Shown here: positions 37,147 through 50,475 of the stretch, piece after piece
Position numbering within the stretch: position 1 is the stretch's first letter
Layout of the letters: each line of letters opens with the position of its first letter
Assembly (NCBI GenBank): GCA_030141605.1
Contig: JAQGDQ010001259.1
Location: forward strand, 1 to 51,480
Direction: 5' to 3'
Source of the DNA: Tubiluchus corallicola
Lineage: Eukaryota > Priapulida > Priapulimorpha > Priapulimorphida > Tubiluchidae
Length of the DNA: 51,480 nt
The notes under the pieces: model-generated
Told to the model about the DNA's origin: nothing
The model's database searches: none
What the model saw: only the letters and a program-made list of their open reading frames with translations
Made by a program: the position numbers and the translations under genes

Positions 37147-37795
37147 CATTCACTTAAAGCACAAGAACCCCACCCCCCACACACACACACACACACACAC
37201 ACCTACACACGCATACATAAAGCTTAAAAATTGTCAATAAGATTAAAAAAGGCGTTTTGGTTAATGAATGGCGCACCCTGCAATAGGCACGAACATTTAA
37301 ATTGTTATTTATACTTACATAAGTCTTTCCAGCAGGCAAACGAAATGCTAAGTAATATAGATTTGCGTGGAACATTTTTGGGACATAATTTAACATTTCC
37401 TTTTCTTCCCCTGATTTACGTTGTGCGTAGGTGACGTCATGTAATGACGAGTCGGTACAGTATTGCGGGAGATTTAAAATGAAAACAAACAATAATTCCT
37501 CTTAACGCGAGTACGATATACGCATAAAGTTGCTGTAAAGTAATATAGTTTTGTAAGGTGATTTTTCTGAAACCTACTTCAGGTACCCCTTTTCTTGTGC
37601 TTTAACACTTTACGTATCGCTATAAGATACGATAACTTATTCAGTTAGGTGTAACTTATGTGACCCAGTGATGAAATTGAAATACTTGGTCACCCACGGG
37701 AATTTCAGGCTTAATTGAAATTAATCGAAACTAAAATTTAAGGAAGACGTCTACAATTCTTCACACAATTTAAATACCCTAACCGTAACAATAAC
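37147..37795 (-). repeat. Family F copy (right arm)
   Basis: Mirror of 13697-14345. Has the complement of G where both the left arm (14368) and the spacer copy have T, just outside it at 37124. Confidence 0.8.
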
Positions 37796-38276
37796 CCTAA
37801 TCCTAACCCTAACAATAACCCTAATCCTAGCCCTAACCCACCCTAACCCCTACCTTAACCCAAACCCAAACCCAACACTAATTCTAATCTTAATCATAAC
37901 CCTAATCCACCCTAACCCTTACCCAAACCCAAATCCAAACCGTAACCCTAACACTAATTCTAATCCTAATCATAACTGTAACCCACCCTAACCCTTACCC
38001 AAGCCCAAACCCAACACTAATTCTAATCTTAATCATAACCCTAATCCACCCTAATCCACCCTAACCCTCACCCAAACCCAAACCCTAACCCTAACACTAA
38101 TCCTAATCCTAATCATAACTGTAACCCACCCTAGCCCTTACCCAAACCCAAACCCAACACTAATTCTAATCTTAATCATAACCCTAATCCACCCTAACCC
38201 TTACCCAAACTCAAATCCAAACCTTAACCCTAACACTTATTCTAATCCTAATTCCTTGTGTGCGGGAATTGTAAAC
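37786..38276. repeat. Telomere-like array (right arm)
   Basis: Mirror of 13210-13706 with small differences in hexamer variants; inverted edge motifs kept at both ends. Confidence 0.85.
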
Positions 38277-38384
38277 TTTGGTCAACTTAGTTTATTAGGC
38301 TCGAATCACTCTAGCGAGGGATATCTAACATGCTAAACTGACTGACTACCTACACGGATGAACATTGGACTGTTTTCGTCGCTA

Positions 38385-38459
38385 GGGACCATGATGGTCT
38401 AGTTGTCGAAAACGTCTGCGTTGTATGCAGAAGGTCCCTGGTTCAACACCCGGTCGTAC
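38385..38459 (+). other. tRNA-like sequence (right arm)
   Basis: Mirror of 13027-13101; anticodon arm intact. Confidence 0.5.
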
Positions 38460-38558
38460 AACAACTCTCATATTTCCTCGTTTTCATTATTTCGGAATTC
38501 ATTAATTGTGGCTTTGTTTCGTCACGTGATCGGTCTTTTCGTCACGCAGTTTCGTTTC

Positions 38559-39929
38559 TTGTTTTCAGTACTAATCCACTGTACTTCAATTTGCTAATAT
38601 TTCACACAAATTAGCAGATGAGTCTGTTAAAAAAGAATGCCAATTATTACTAGAAAAAAGAAATCTCAAAGTTCGCAACACGAAAACTGAAGAATAAAAC
38701 ATGTCACGTGATGGGGATTAATTCTGGACACGTTGCAAATACATGGGATCCCTACTTAATTCAGAAGATAATATCAAAAATAGCAAACAACGGGCAATAA
38801 TAGGCCTATGGTTTCGTCCAAAATAAATCAATTCCAACCAGCAAGAAACTGTCAAAACAAGGCTGCAACTTTTTAATGCATATGTAACTAGTATGTTCAT
38901 GTACAACAGTGAAATGTGGGGCTTCACTGCAACCCAGGAAGCGGAAATAAATCTATTTCACAGAGGCCTACTCAGAAAAATCTTAAAAATAAAACGGCCA
39001 TATATCATTTCAAATGAGCAGCTGGATAACAGAATCAAAGAAGATCTTTGGAGCACTAAAATCAGAATCAGAAGACTAAGATGGGTAGGACATTTAATAA
39101 AATTGTCGGAAACAACAGCAGTAAAATTGGCATTAAACAGAACCAAAGGAGATCTTTGGAGCACTAAAATCAGAATCAGGAGACTAAGATGGGTAGGACA
39201 TTTAATAAAATTGTCGGAAACAACAGCAGTAAAATTGGCATTAAACAGAACCAAAGGAGATCTTTGGAGCACTAAAATCAGAATCAGAAGACTAAGATGG
39301 GTAGGACATTTAATAAAATTGTCGGAAACAATACCAGTAAGATTAGCATTAAACAGAACCAAAGGAGATCTTTGGAGCACTAAAATCAGAATCAGAAGAC
39401 TAAAGATGGTTAGGACATTTAATAAAATTGTCGGAAACAACAGCAGTAAAATTAGCATTAAACAGAACCAAAGGAGATCTTTGGAGCACTAAAATCAGAA
39501 TCAGAAGACTAAGATGGGTAGGACATTTAATAAAATTGTCGGAAACAACAGCAGTAAGATTAGCATTAAACGGAGCCAACGGAGATCTTTGGAGCACTAA
39601 AATCAGAATCAGAAGACTAAGATGGTTAAGACATTTAATAAAATTGCCTGAAACAACACCAGTAAGATTGGCATTAAACGAGGCACAGTACCCTGCTAAA
39701 CGACCTACAGGCAACTTGGATATCAAGAATTAATAAAGATTTACAACAGTTGAGAGCAAACTTGACAATAGCATCACAGAAGTTGACAAATTTAGCTACA
39801 GACAGGAAACAGTGGGGTGCTCCAATAAATGATAGACGCTCTCTGTGTACAATAGATGTTTGGTGCAACAGAAAAAGAAGAAGAAGAATATCGTCCAATA
39901 TCAAAACGATTGATTTGAATAATCCCTCA
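38559..39929 (+). mobile_element. 5'-truncated LINE remnant (right arm)
   Basis: Mirror of 11553-12927. It lacks 4 bases (CCCT type) just before the LFNAYVTS segment, near 38850, so the frame differs from the left copy. The 22-bp flanking repeats lie at 38537-38558 and 39930-39951. Confidence 0.85.
39040..39688 (+). repeat. Six-unit 108-bp coding tandem array (right arm)
   Basis: Mirror of 11794-12442 with the same unit count and the same one-base insertion in unit 4. Confidence 0.95.
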
Positions 39930-40578
39930 TTTCGTCACACAGTTTCGTTTCTATAAAACGATCGATTTATCTATACTACTTACAGTGAGCACGTTCACTC
40001 AACAGTCCAACGTCTTACGTGACATTATGCATGGAAGAACACCATTAGTAATTTACACAAATGAAATATTAGGAAATTCTTCCAGGTGTGAAGGTCTCGT
40101 ATTCAAATTGCTTGCGACCAAATTAGTGAAACGTGTTTTCTTTTTCTTCTAAGGTATATTTTTATTATAAATCTGTCCTTATATTCACCTCTGGGGAAGG
40201 TATAGTTGTTTATTGCTGCGTTGCGTGCCCCTTTTCCCTCTAATGCCTGCGACTTAAAAAATTGTTGGCTCGATTAGCGACATTCGATCAATCATCAGAA
40301 AACAGAAGTAAGTTTCGACTGTCTGCATAAATTTGTTACTCGCTTAAAAAGGTGTGAGTATTTTTGTTTGACCTTGGATGAAAATGAAAGGTCAAACGTC
40401 TGGAAGCGTTTGGGAACTTTATATACCCTTTCTTTCAACGGAAAGTGTTTTTCCAGAAAAACCTTTTAACGCCTTCTGGAAGAGAAATTTTATTAGGTAA
40501 AATTATCGCGTCTGCACTAAATACATACGAACAGCAAAATAGGCAAAGTTATAGTTGCTTACAATTTAACGGAAGACT

Positions 40579-41169
40579 GGATGATTTTTCATATACTACC
40601 CCATTCTCACGTCAGATAAAAAGTATACATTTTAACTCAGTTAACACTGCAAAAGCGCTTCTGATAATTATATAATAGATTAAAAACTTAATTAACGGCG
40701 GGCGAGCCGAAACTATTGATGACATCACAAACTAACATAATTTTTAACAGCAAAAATATTCTACTAGCGTGTTTTACGTGTTTGTGAAAGAGAAAATTGA
40801 AGTTCAGAGCTACTGTAAGATATTCAGTGTGTTGTACTAAAACTAGGCAAGTTTTAAGATAAAAAATCAAATTTCCAATTCACCGCTGTACCCACGCATG
40901 AGCTGTCGAACGTGTGTAGTACGTCACAAAGTAACACATCTGAGCTGAAAGCACTGTACTTCAACTTTCGCTTTCGCAAACACGTGTCAACACAGACGTA
41001 CAATGTTTGTGCTGTTGAAAATTATGTTCATTTGTGATATCATCATTAGTTGGGCTCACCCGCCCCATTACCTAATTATCAGAAACGCTTTAAATAGCAC
41101 TATTACAAGTGTTAAAATATACACTTTTTACCGTACTTCAAAATAGGGTAGGATAGGAAAAATCATCCC
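40579..41169. mobile_element. Family B TIR element (right arm)
   Basis: Mirror of 10312-10902. Confidence 0.75.
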
Positions 41170-42374
41170 ATTTTGCTTTAAATTTTTCTTAATGCTTTCT
41201 TCTTATGAAGCCCCTAAAACAGTTACTGAAAAATGCACTGTACCATAGACCTATGCATAGACCATACACCTGCACGTAATAGTAATTGAGTGTATAAACA
41301 TAGAATTTATTCTCGACAGTCGACACTTTTACCTTACTGTAGTTACCTAATCAATACCTAATCAATACCTAATCAATACCCATCATAAGAAGTGAAATAA
41401 TTTAAATTACACTAGTAATTAATCGATTCTTAATTAATTACCATATAACATCTGATTTCCATTTTTATAAATCATGGTTCTCGTAAAACCCCATAGGTAA
41501 CGGCATTTCTCAGCCAAATTCAACAGGACTGCTTAGTGCTGGAATTAACTGTTGTGTAAAAGCTGTTATGTTATTTCAAAGCCCCAGGCAGCAGCTAATA
41601 CAATCAGTGTTTTAAACCGAGACGCTCAATTGTTTTACTTATGTAGCTAGACGAAGAATCGATTAGAATGAGTTAGCTGTGAGATGTGGTTGATTACAGG
41701 TAGGTGTTACCTGCGTGCGCCTAGACTGTCCCATATGACCATGTCCAGTGGGCTGAGACAGCTCTGGAACGGTGGTGTATTGTGCAATAAACGGTAGATC
41801 ATATGCAGATTATTTGTCCTCTCATTGTCTCCTATGCGTTTGTCTCTTGCCGACAGAAGATTCTTCTTGTCTCATAAAAGGTATTTACAACCGACTGCGC
41901 GTACCACTTTAGTGTCAACGCACCTCGCCGCTCTAGAAGTTTTAAGACCCCCGCGCGGATAATGTGCAATAAATTTTCTGCAGCTCCGCTTCGGATCTCT
42001 CACGTGAACCAAAAATGGAACTCCAAAAATTCGTGGAACACAAAATTTTGGTGATTGACAATTAGAAGACGTTGATAAGTTGAAGTTGGTCGCTTCAAGT
42101 CGGTGTCGTGCGGGAAGTGCTGGTGTACGCCTACCTTTAGGTATGATGGCTTAGAATCGTCTTTGTAGATTACTTCCATAAGTTGTTGAGTAAGTTTTAG
42201 TATTTTTAGAGGAAATTATGCAGATTTTTTGGCTTTACGGCTGGGAGAGTATAGTTTTATGTTTATGGAAAATTTTTAGATAGCCAAACTTACGGAAATC
42301 ATTTTATTCGGCTGCTTCAAGTTTTATTAATTGAGCACAAAAATTTCCGATTGTAAATGTGTGAAGGACAAGAA

Positions 42375-42654
42375 ACGGGGATTTGGGTTTGGGTAAGCGT
42401 TAGGGTGGGTTAGGGTTATGATTAAGATTAGAATTAGTGTTGGGTTTGGATTTGGGTTTGGGTAAGGGTTACGGTGGGTTACAGTTATGATTAAGATTAG
42501 AATTAGTGTTAGGGTTTGGATTTGGGTTTGGGTAAGGGTTAGGGTGGATTAGGGTTATGATTAAGATTAGAATTAGTGTTGGGTTTGGATTTGGGTTTGG
42601 GTAAGGGTTAGGGTGGGTTAGGGTTAGGATTAGGGTTATTGTTAGGGTTAGGGT
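42375..42654. repeat. Telomere-like array (right arm)
   Basis: Mirror of 8827-9106. Confidence 0.85.
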
Positions 42655-42941
42655 ATTTAAATTGTGTGAAGAATTGTAGACGTCTTCCTTAAATTTTAAT
42701 TTCGATTAAGCCTGAAATTCCCGTGGGTGACTAAGCATTTCAATTTCATCATTGGGTCACATAAGTTACATCTAATTGAATAACTTATCATATCTTGTAG
42801 CGATAGCTAAAGGACAAGAAAAGGGGTACCTACCTGAAGTAGGTTTCGGAAAAAATCGTCTTAAAAATATATTACCTTACAGCAATTTTATGCGTATATC
42901 GTACTCGCGTTAAAAGAATTTTTTGTTTGTTTTAATTTTTT
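42655..42941 (+). repeat. Family F partial copy (right arm)
   Basis: Mirror of 8540-8826. Confidence 0.8.
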
Positions 42942-43050
42942 AAATATATATATATATATGCTACTGAACCTATTAGTTTACCTTTTTCTAGATAAGAATA
43001 CGGTAGCACTATAATAATTAGTAGAAAAGCCAATGCATTGTTGAAATTTA

Positions 43051-43471
43051 GAATTATTTCAACATTCACGAAAAATGTTAGAAGTGTTTAATAATAGTAA
43101 GAGTTTGATAAGAGCTTCGTGTAATTAGTAAAATCATTTTAAAGCGTCGATCATTTCACAGCTGGGCGTTTCCATTTTGAACAACCATTTTTCCACCGAT
43201 GACGTCAGTCATAGGCTGAAGAAAAACAGCACACTTTGACTTTATGCAAATGGTATAAAAAGTTTTTACCAGAAATAAGATAGCCGACTTATGATTTTTC
43301 TGCATGAACATTACGTAGACTGCAGAAATTTGAATTAGTTTAAGGAGCGCGCTCTTACGGTCAGTTATGAAAAGTCACGAAGTCCACCAGTTACGTCATA
43401 ATTTTCAAGTGAATGCCCTGCTACCACTGCGCCACAAAATTTCTATACAGCGGTACTTTAAATAAACCCAA
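43051..43471 (-). repeat. Family A repeat (right arm)
   Basis: Mirror of 8010-8430. Confidence 0.75.
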
Positions 43472-43591
43472 CGTGCTAAGGGATTTTCTTTAAGATGGTT
43501 CATTTTTAAATTCCTTGTTCCATTTGCTACAAAGAATCAAAGATAAACATCAAGTGAAAGTCTTCCATTTAACTGTAAGCTAAATATTTTA

Positions 43592-44513
43592 TCATGTCAG
43601 CATGTTTGTTGAGCGACGATCGTTTCGGCTACCGTAACCGTTATCAAACTATAAATGAAGCCAAGAAGAAGAATAAATAATACATTAATGATACAAAGGC
43701 ACAAACTGAAACTACAAAACAACAGATCAGAAATTAACTTATAAAAACAAACGAGTTTATAATGGAAGAAATTGCAGAGAAAATTTTACTAACACGTGAG
43801 AACCAGAAAATAACAAAACATGGTAAACAATTAGTTCAAGCTTACATAATGAAGAACAACGGCAGTAAACGTTATTAGAAAAAAACACAACATGGTAAAC
43901 AATTAGTCCAAGCTTACATAAAGAAGAACAACAGCAGTAAACATTATTAGAACAAAACACAACATGGTAAACAATTAGTCCAAGCTTACATAAAGAAGAA
44001 CAACGGCAGTAAACATTATTAGAACAAAACACAACGTGGTAAACAATTAGTTGGCTTACATAAAGAAGAACAACAGCAGTAAACATTATTAGAACAAAAC
44101 ACGACGTGGTAAACAATTAGTCGGCTTACATAAAGAAGAAAAACAACAGTAAACATTATTAGAACAAAACACAACGTGGTAAACAATTAGTCGGCTTACA
44201 TAAAGAAGAACAACAGCAGTAAACATTATTAGAATAAAACACAACATGGTAAACAATTAGTCCAAGCTGACATAATGAAGAACAACGGCAGTAAACATTA
44301 TTAAAATAAAAAACAATTTTCTGCACTTCTCTGCAATTTCTTCTGTTACAACCCATCTTGTTTTGATAAGTTAAATTCTAATCTGTTGTTTTGTAGTTTC
44401 TGTTTGTGTCTCTGTATGAATAATGTATTATTTGCTCTTATTTTGGCTTCATTTATAGTTTGACAATGACTTCAGTAGCCAAAACGATCGTCGCTCAATA
44501 AACATGTTGAATC
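43592..44513. mobile_element. Family D foldback element with minisatellite (right arm)
   Basis: Mirror of 6968-7889. One base differs in the array (TAAACAA here, complement of TTCACCA at about 7582). Confidence 0.75.
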
Positions 44514-45443
44514 CTATAAGCTGACTCTTTCGCGTATTTTATAATGTGATTTTATAATAACTACAAGCTGTTCTTTACGTATTCGCGTAGATGATGTTTA
44601 CTCAGAAACACGTCAACTCTTTGCGCAGCTCTGACAGACTATTTCAACAAACAAAAACTCAATATCGACGTGTGCAGTACGGCAACACTTGTCCGGCTGT
44701 AACTCGGGATTGACAGGCGAACCCTGATCCAGACAACCCGTTACAGACACAACATCCAAAAAAACACAGTTGACCCAGTTTTAGACAATTTTTACCGTAA
44801 AACCTAGAGCACTGTATGTGTAGAGACCTACACAACTATACGTGTTCTGATATGTACCCAGATATGTAGGCCTACTACAAGCAGGCACATACACCATATC
44901 AGCTATGTGAACGCCATATTATAGGATGTCCCATCTACTTCGCCGGTTCGACATCTCGCAATATGGAGCCAAATACTTCTCTCCACTCGTCTGACAGCTG
45001 AATGCTGAATTTTAATTTTCATGTATCGTCATGCCAATCAAACCCGTGTTGTTTTACATGTCTGCTGCTGTCTGTCAAACTGCATAAGAGAGAGAACTCT
45101 TTAGTTTGGAGCCTATATTCTTGTAACACGCGCGTGTGTGTTATTCCAAGTTTCCGAATCTGTGCTGCCATTATAAATACCCACTACATCATCTGCGTAG
45201 ATTATACGCACTGATGCTATACGTGCGCTTCGGTTGTTGTATTCATTTTGTAGTTGAAGGATGCAGTGGTTTTACAAAAATAATGTGTAAGAATAGAGTA
45301 CATAATAATGTCTGCGTGTTGCATTTTTCGTCTTTCGAGTAACGTAACTTTTTGTTTCTGTGCTAAAATTTTAATTTTCATTTCGACTGGAGAATTAACG
45401 ATTTTGATTAATAATGACTTACTACCAGGAATCTTGGGTAATT

Positions 45444-45456
45444 TGTCTGTCTGTCC

Positions 45457-45500
<44 letters not shown>

Positions 45501-45503
45501 GCC
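45444..45503. repeat. TCTG tetranucleotide microsatellite (right arm)
   Basis: Mirror of 5978-6037. Confidence 0.95.
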
Positions 45504-46220
45504 TAATTTTTCTTTTTTTCAAAAACAACGTGTTCGATTACCAGAAAATTTTGTAAACAAGTAGGCATGACAAGGAAGAACCTACAGATATTTGTGTGGA
45601 TCTGAATCAGACTTGTAAAACTTTTTTAATGTTTTTATTAAATTTAAACTTCGCTTAATGTTTTATTTCAATAAATTGTACAAAGCTAATTACATTTGCT
45701 GATTTATATAACTTTAATCGGTTTAATACGTGTGCTTTCAGGTTGCAACTGTTTCCCTCTTATCTTTCCATAAAAAATGAGTTGTTGCAATGCGTCTTTA
45801 CTGTAATAAACACAATTATTTTTACTGAATTAATTTCGTGTACATTGCCTTTTGTATATAATTATATAAATAACGTGTCCTCTTGTATGTGTGTTTTTTG
45901 TCATTTCAGTAATTATAGCTTTATGTTTTGTGTAATCTTCATTTCTTATATATATGTGTGTGTGTGTGTGTACGCATATATATGTTTATGCGTATTTTTC
46001 ATGTCGATTTTAAGTGTGAGATAAATCCAATTGAATTACTTGATAGAATATATTGGAAAAAATCTCAAATATATTCTCAAAAATCTATTCCGGTCATCCC
46101 CTCCCCCCCCCCCCCTGCAACCACTAAGTAAAGTTGTTTCTAGGGTTTCTGTCCAAAGTCCACTCACTCGGTGGCCCACGGACTAGACCCCCTCATTCCC
46201 GATGGTTCCTCACCCCACCT

Positions 46221-46461
46221 CCCCCCCCCCCCATGAACTTATTGCGCATGCGCGTCGCTTACTATTTTTCAGAGAATATTAATACGAGCAAATGCATATT
46301 ATCAATAATTCCTAATATTAACGATATTGTTCTCTATTTTGATAAACTTCCGCAAATATAAGTTCACTTTTCTATTACAGGTCTCGCTCGACATTCGTTC
46401 CCTCGTCGCCTATTGGCTACTCTAGATCACGTGGTACGCAGCAGAAATGTGATCCATTAGA
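46221..46461 (+). promoter_or_regulatory. Putative Hox3 promoter and 5' leader (right arm)
   Basis: Mirror of 5022-5262: NRF1-like palindrome 46244-46253, acceptor-like AG at 46379-46380, inverted CCAAT (ATTGG) 46412-46416, CACGTG 46428-46433. A C-run at 46103-46115 upstream is two bases longer than its left-arm partner. Confidence 0.5.
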
Positions 46462-46879
46462 ATGTCAAAGCCTTGCCATACAGCAATAAATTTCAGCACC
46501 CGCACGGAGATGCAGAAAGCATTCTACGCAGAACCTTCGGATTCTTACGCGGGTTACAACAACAATTCCAGTGCAATCAACGGCTATTACGAACCGTCGC
46601 AGATCAACTACAGCGAGTACCAGACCCCCTCCTCCTTGGACGCGCACTCGCGATGGCCGCAGTGCTACATGGACACTGTCCACGACTTTGCCGGAGCCAC
46701 GGTGCCGCAGGACTACGCGTCGTGCATGCGGCCCGCCACGAATCTCTCTTACCACTATGCCACCTCTCCGGGTCCGCAGAGTCCGCCATTTCCGCCGGAA
46801 CCCTGTAAAGAGGTGTATCCCTGGATGAAGGAATCCCGTCAGAACGCGAAGCAGCGGCAGCATCTGACTCATATCGCAG
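46462..46879 (+). CDS. Hox3: Hox3-type homeobox gene, first coding exon (right arm)
   Basis: Same 139-residue exon as 4604-5021, with identical protein: MQKAFY at residues 17-22 (alternative start 46510), YPWMK at 119-123, then ESRQN. An in-frame TGA at 46450 precedes the first Met. The donor is GTGAGT at 46880. It reads outward, toward 51480, with no homeobox exon in the remaining 4.6 kb. Probably the other allele of the same gene rather than a second Hox3. Confidence 0.88.
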
Positions 46880-46881
46880 GT

Positions 46882-47157
46882 GAGTAATTAGTACAGTCTT
46901 TGATATAGTAGATTTTCAGCTCTTCTTGTCAGGTTAAATCTGACAGGATGAGTGATCAGTATATTTTGTAGACAACCATACCTAGTTATGTATATTTATA
47001 TATACTAATATTTTATGCATAATTTTTATGCAAAAATAAACTAAATTTTGGCTTCTGTTGCAGCCGTGTCATCTATCCTTGAGTGAAATCATCTTTTTCT
47101 GACTACTTTAGTATAATTATATATATACATATACTAAAACTAAAATAAATAAATAAA
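46882..47157 (+). other. Start of the Hox3 first intron (right arm)
   Basis: Mirror of 4326-4601; nothing recognised. Confidence 0.7.
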
Positions 47158-48382
47158 ATAAAAAAGAAAAACTACTCGGTTTATTTATTAGTTTTTAAAG
47201 GTATTTTTCTATGTAAAGTGTTATTGTATGATGAACCAATCATTCTGGTTTATTGTCTTACTATGTTGTGTTGTATTGTATTGTATTGTATTGTACTGTA
47301 TTACATATGTATATAATACAATACAATACAACAGAACACAATATATATATATATATATATTATGTTGTATTGTATTGCATTGTATTGCATTGTATTGCAT
47401 TGTATTGTATTGTATTGTATTGTATTGTATTGTATTGTATTGTATTGTATTGTATTGTATTGTATTGTATTGTATTGTATTGTATTGTATTGTATTGCAT
47501 TGCATTGCATTGCATTGCATTGCATTGCATTGTATTGTCTTCTCTGTCTTGTCTTGTATTGCATTGTATCATATCGTATCGTACCGTATCATACTGCATT
47601 CCATTGTATTGCTTGAATTGTGTATAGAATACAAAGCAATAAATATAATACAACACAACATACTAAGAAAATAAAGCGCATTGATGGGTTTATCATCATC
47701 AGACAATAGCATTTTACATAACAACAATACGTTATTTACTGTATTTGTAAATAAATAAACCGAATAGTCGAATGTAATAATCATCAGTTAATGCATCAAT
47801 TTTTGAGCTAATTTCATGTATTAAAATTTAACAGGCATTGCCTGGCTGTAGTACATCATATGATTTCACTAAGTCACTAGTCAGGCAGACATTCGATTAC
47901 ACACGTTCTTTGAAAACATAAAAAATCGATATTAAAGGAAAAGAGCTAAATATTTCGTTATCTTAGCTGCATATCACTTAATTAGGCTTAATATACTTAA
48001 TTGAAGTAAACTACACAGAAAAACACAGTCTATCCATAATCCAGTTAAACGATGTTCTTGATATACATATACAATACAAATATATATATATATACAATGC
48101 AATGCAATGCAATGCAATGCAATACAATGCAATACAATACAATACAATACAATACAATACAATACAATACAATACAATACAATACAATACAATACAATAC
48201 AATGCAATGCTATACAATACATGCATAATACGATACAATACAATACCTATAATACAACACAACATAGTAAGACAATAAACCAGAATGATTGGTTTATTGT
48301 CATCATACAATAACATTTTACATAAGGAAAGTACATTTAAAAAACTAATAAATTAACTGAGTAGTTTGATCTTTTTTATTTT
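47158..48382. mobile_element. Family C pentamer TIR element (right arm)
   Basis: Mirror of 3105-4325. The AT run is shorter and the pentamer tract is made purer: ATTGT units replace the GTACT-like units seen at about 3993-4013. Confidence 0.75.
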
Positions 48383-48406
48383 TTTTTGTTTTATTTATTG
48401 ATATTA

Positions 48407-48414
<8 letters not shown>

Positions 48415-48465
<51 letters not shown>
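48415..48465. repeat. AT microsatellite (right arm)
   Basis: Mirror of 3022-3073. Confidence 0.95.
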
Positions 48466-48470
<5 letters not shown>

Positions 48471-48708
48471 TTTAAATGATTTAGTTTGATTTTTTTCAAA
48501 AAGAATACATACTGTATACGAATCCATAAAAAGTATCTTCACGCAATCATTTGAAAAGGTTATGATTGCAAACTATGCATAAACTCTGGTGAGAGCCGAT
48601 ATAGCCTATATATTTTTTAAATAGCTGCACGAAGATACTTTTTATGGATTCGTATACAGTATGTACCTCACCTCTTGTTGAAAATAATCAAATTAAATCA
48701 TTAAAACA
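48471..48708. mobile_element. Small hairpin element (right arm)
   Basis: Mirror of 2779-3016, with the 34-bp inverted repeat intact. Confidence 0.7.
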
Positions 48709-48991
48709 CCGTGTTGGGGGTATTTAGCAGCATAAACTTTAAACAATGTTGCGATCATAGATTCCGTCGTTTTTGGTAAAAAAAATACAGCCACACAAAA
48801 ATTTATTCTAATAGGTCTAATTATTGGACAATTACTACTAGATAGTAAACTGAAAGTAGTAAAATGGAACGTAATGTTCTGTTGAAACGTTGTATGTATC
48901 TTCTTTTTAATTTAATATTTAAAACTGTAAAGTAGTTATTTTTTAATTGGGTTTCTTTTGAAAACAAAACCTGTGTATGATTTAAAGGTGG

Positions 48992-49372
48992 AAGATTTAC
49001 GATTTTTCATATACTATCCCAGCTGCAAGCCCAATAGAAAGTATACATTTTAGCACAATTAATACTTCAAAAGCGTTTCTGATAATTAAATAATAGATTA
49101 AGATTTTAATTAACGACAGGCGAGCCCAACTATTGATGACATCACAAACTAACACTAATTTTGAACAGCAAAAATATTCCACGAGCGTGTTGTACGAGTT
49201 TGCAAAAGAGAAAATTGAAGTACAGTGCTACTGAAAGATGTTCACTGTGTTGTAATAAAACTAGGCAGTTTTAAGATAAATATTCAAATTTCAAATTTAC
49301 CACTGTGCTCACGCATGAGCTGTCGAACGTGTGTAGTTCGTGACAAACTAACACATATGAACTGATAGGTAC
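48992..49372 (-). repeat. Family B single copy (right arm)
   Basis: Mirror of 2115-2495. Confidence 0.8.
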
Positions 49373-50166
49373 AGCGCCTGTTTTTTTATGCAATGTCATT
49401 TCCAAAATGCGGACGCTAGCGCTCGTCTAATTAGCGAATGGCGAAATGCATGTAACAGCGAGGAACTAGTGGCGCGAACATGAAATTGTGTTTGTGTGGT
49501 AATAATTCTTACATCTAAGTCATTTTCGAAAAAAATAGTATGTTCCTTTCAATATTTTAAAGTTGAGTAGATTTTGAGTAGATTGTTTTGACCCGCAGTC
49601 TAAGATGGGGCCCGGTTTTGCTTTAACTAAACATTTTTTATCAAAAAGTCACCATACAAGCGATTTATTTTAACTGTTTTACGTGATAATATTGTCTCAC
49701 AGCGTGGAGCTATATTATTTTATCACATGATACTAACTACATTTATTATAAGCTTTTATACTAATGTATTCTCAAAATTTTGATATGTAAATTTCTGGAA
49801 TAGATAAGTTATTTTCTGAGTCAGTTAGTAGTGACATCTATTGTCCACACTAAATATAAAATAATCTATATAATTTGTTCAAAACGATATCATTTTAATA
49901 ATAAGTTAATTACCGATCTTTCCTATCCTAAGACGTAGGCCCTATACATAGCATTAAAGAAGTAACTACGTCATTAGTGAATTTTTCGGGCTTTCCTGGT
50001 TCTGAGAAACTGGTTTTCACAGTGTAAACTTTGTCAGCACAGGTAATTTATCAACGCTCCGCAGGCAGCAATGATTAATGATAATAACGTTCTCTAAAGT
50101 ACAGTGCTGTATTACATAGGTGTTTTTAGACTCCCGGGTCTTTAGTAAATGCATCCTTTATTAAAA

Positions 50167-50405
50167 TCAATATTATTATTGTCGTTGTTGTTATTGTTAT
50201 TGTTATTGTTGTTGTTGTTGTTGTTGCTATTGTTGTTGTTATTGTTGTTGTTGATGTTGGTGCTGCTGTTGCTGTTGCTGCTGGTGCTGGTGCTGTTGTT
50301 GGCATTGTTGTTGTAATTGTTGTTGTTGTTGTTATTATTGTTGCTGTTGTTGTTATTGTTGTTGTTATTGTTGTTGTTGTTGTTGTTATTGCTGTTATTA
50401 TTATT

Positions 50406-50437
<32 letters not shown>

Positions 50438-50438
50438 T
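50167..50438. repeat. Imperfect trinucleotide tract (right arm)
   Basis: Mirror of 1043-1320, 6 bp shorter. Confidence 0.95.
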
Positions 50439-50475
50439 TTATGTATAAATTTATCTTAGTGTGCAGTAACAGGCA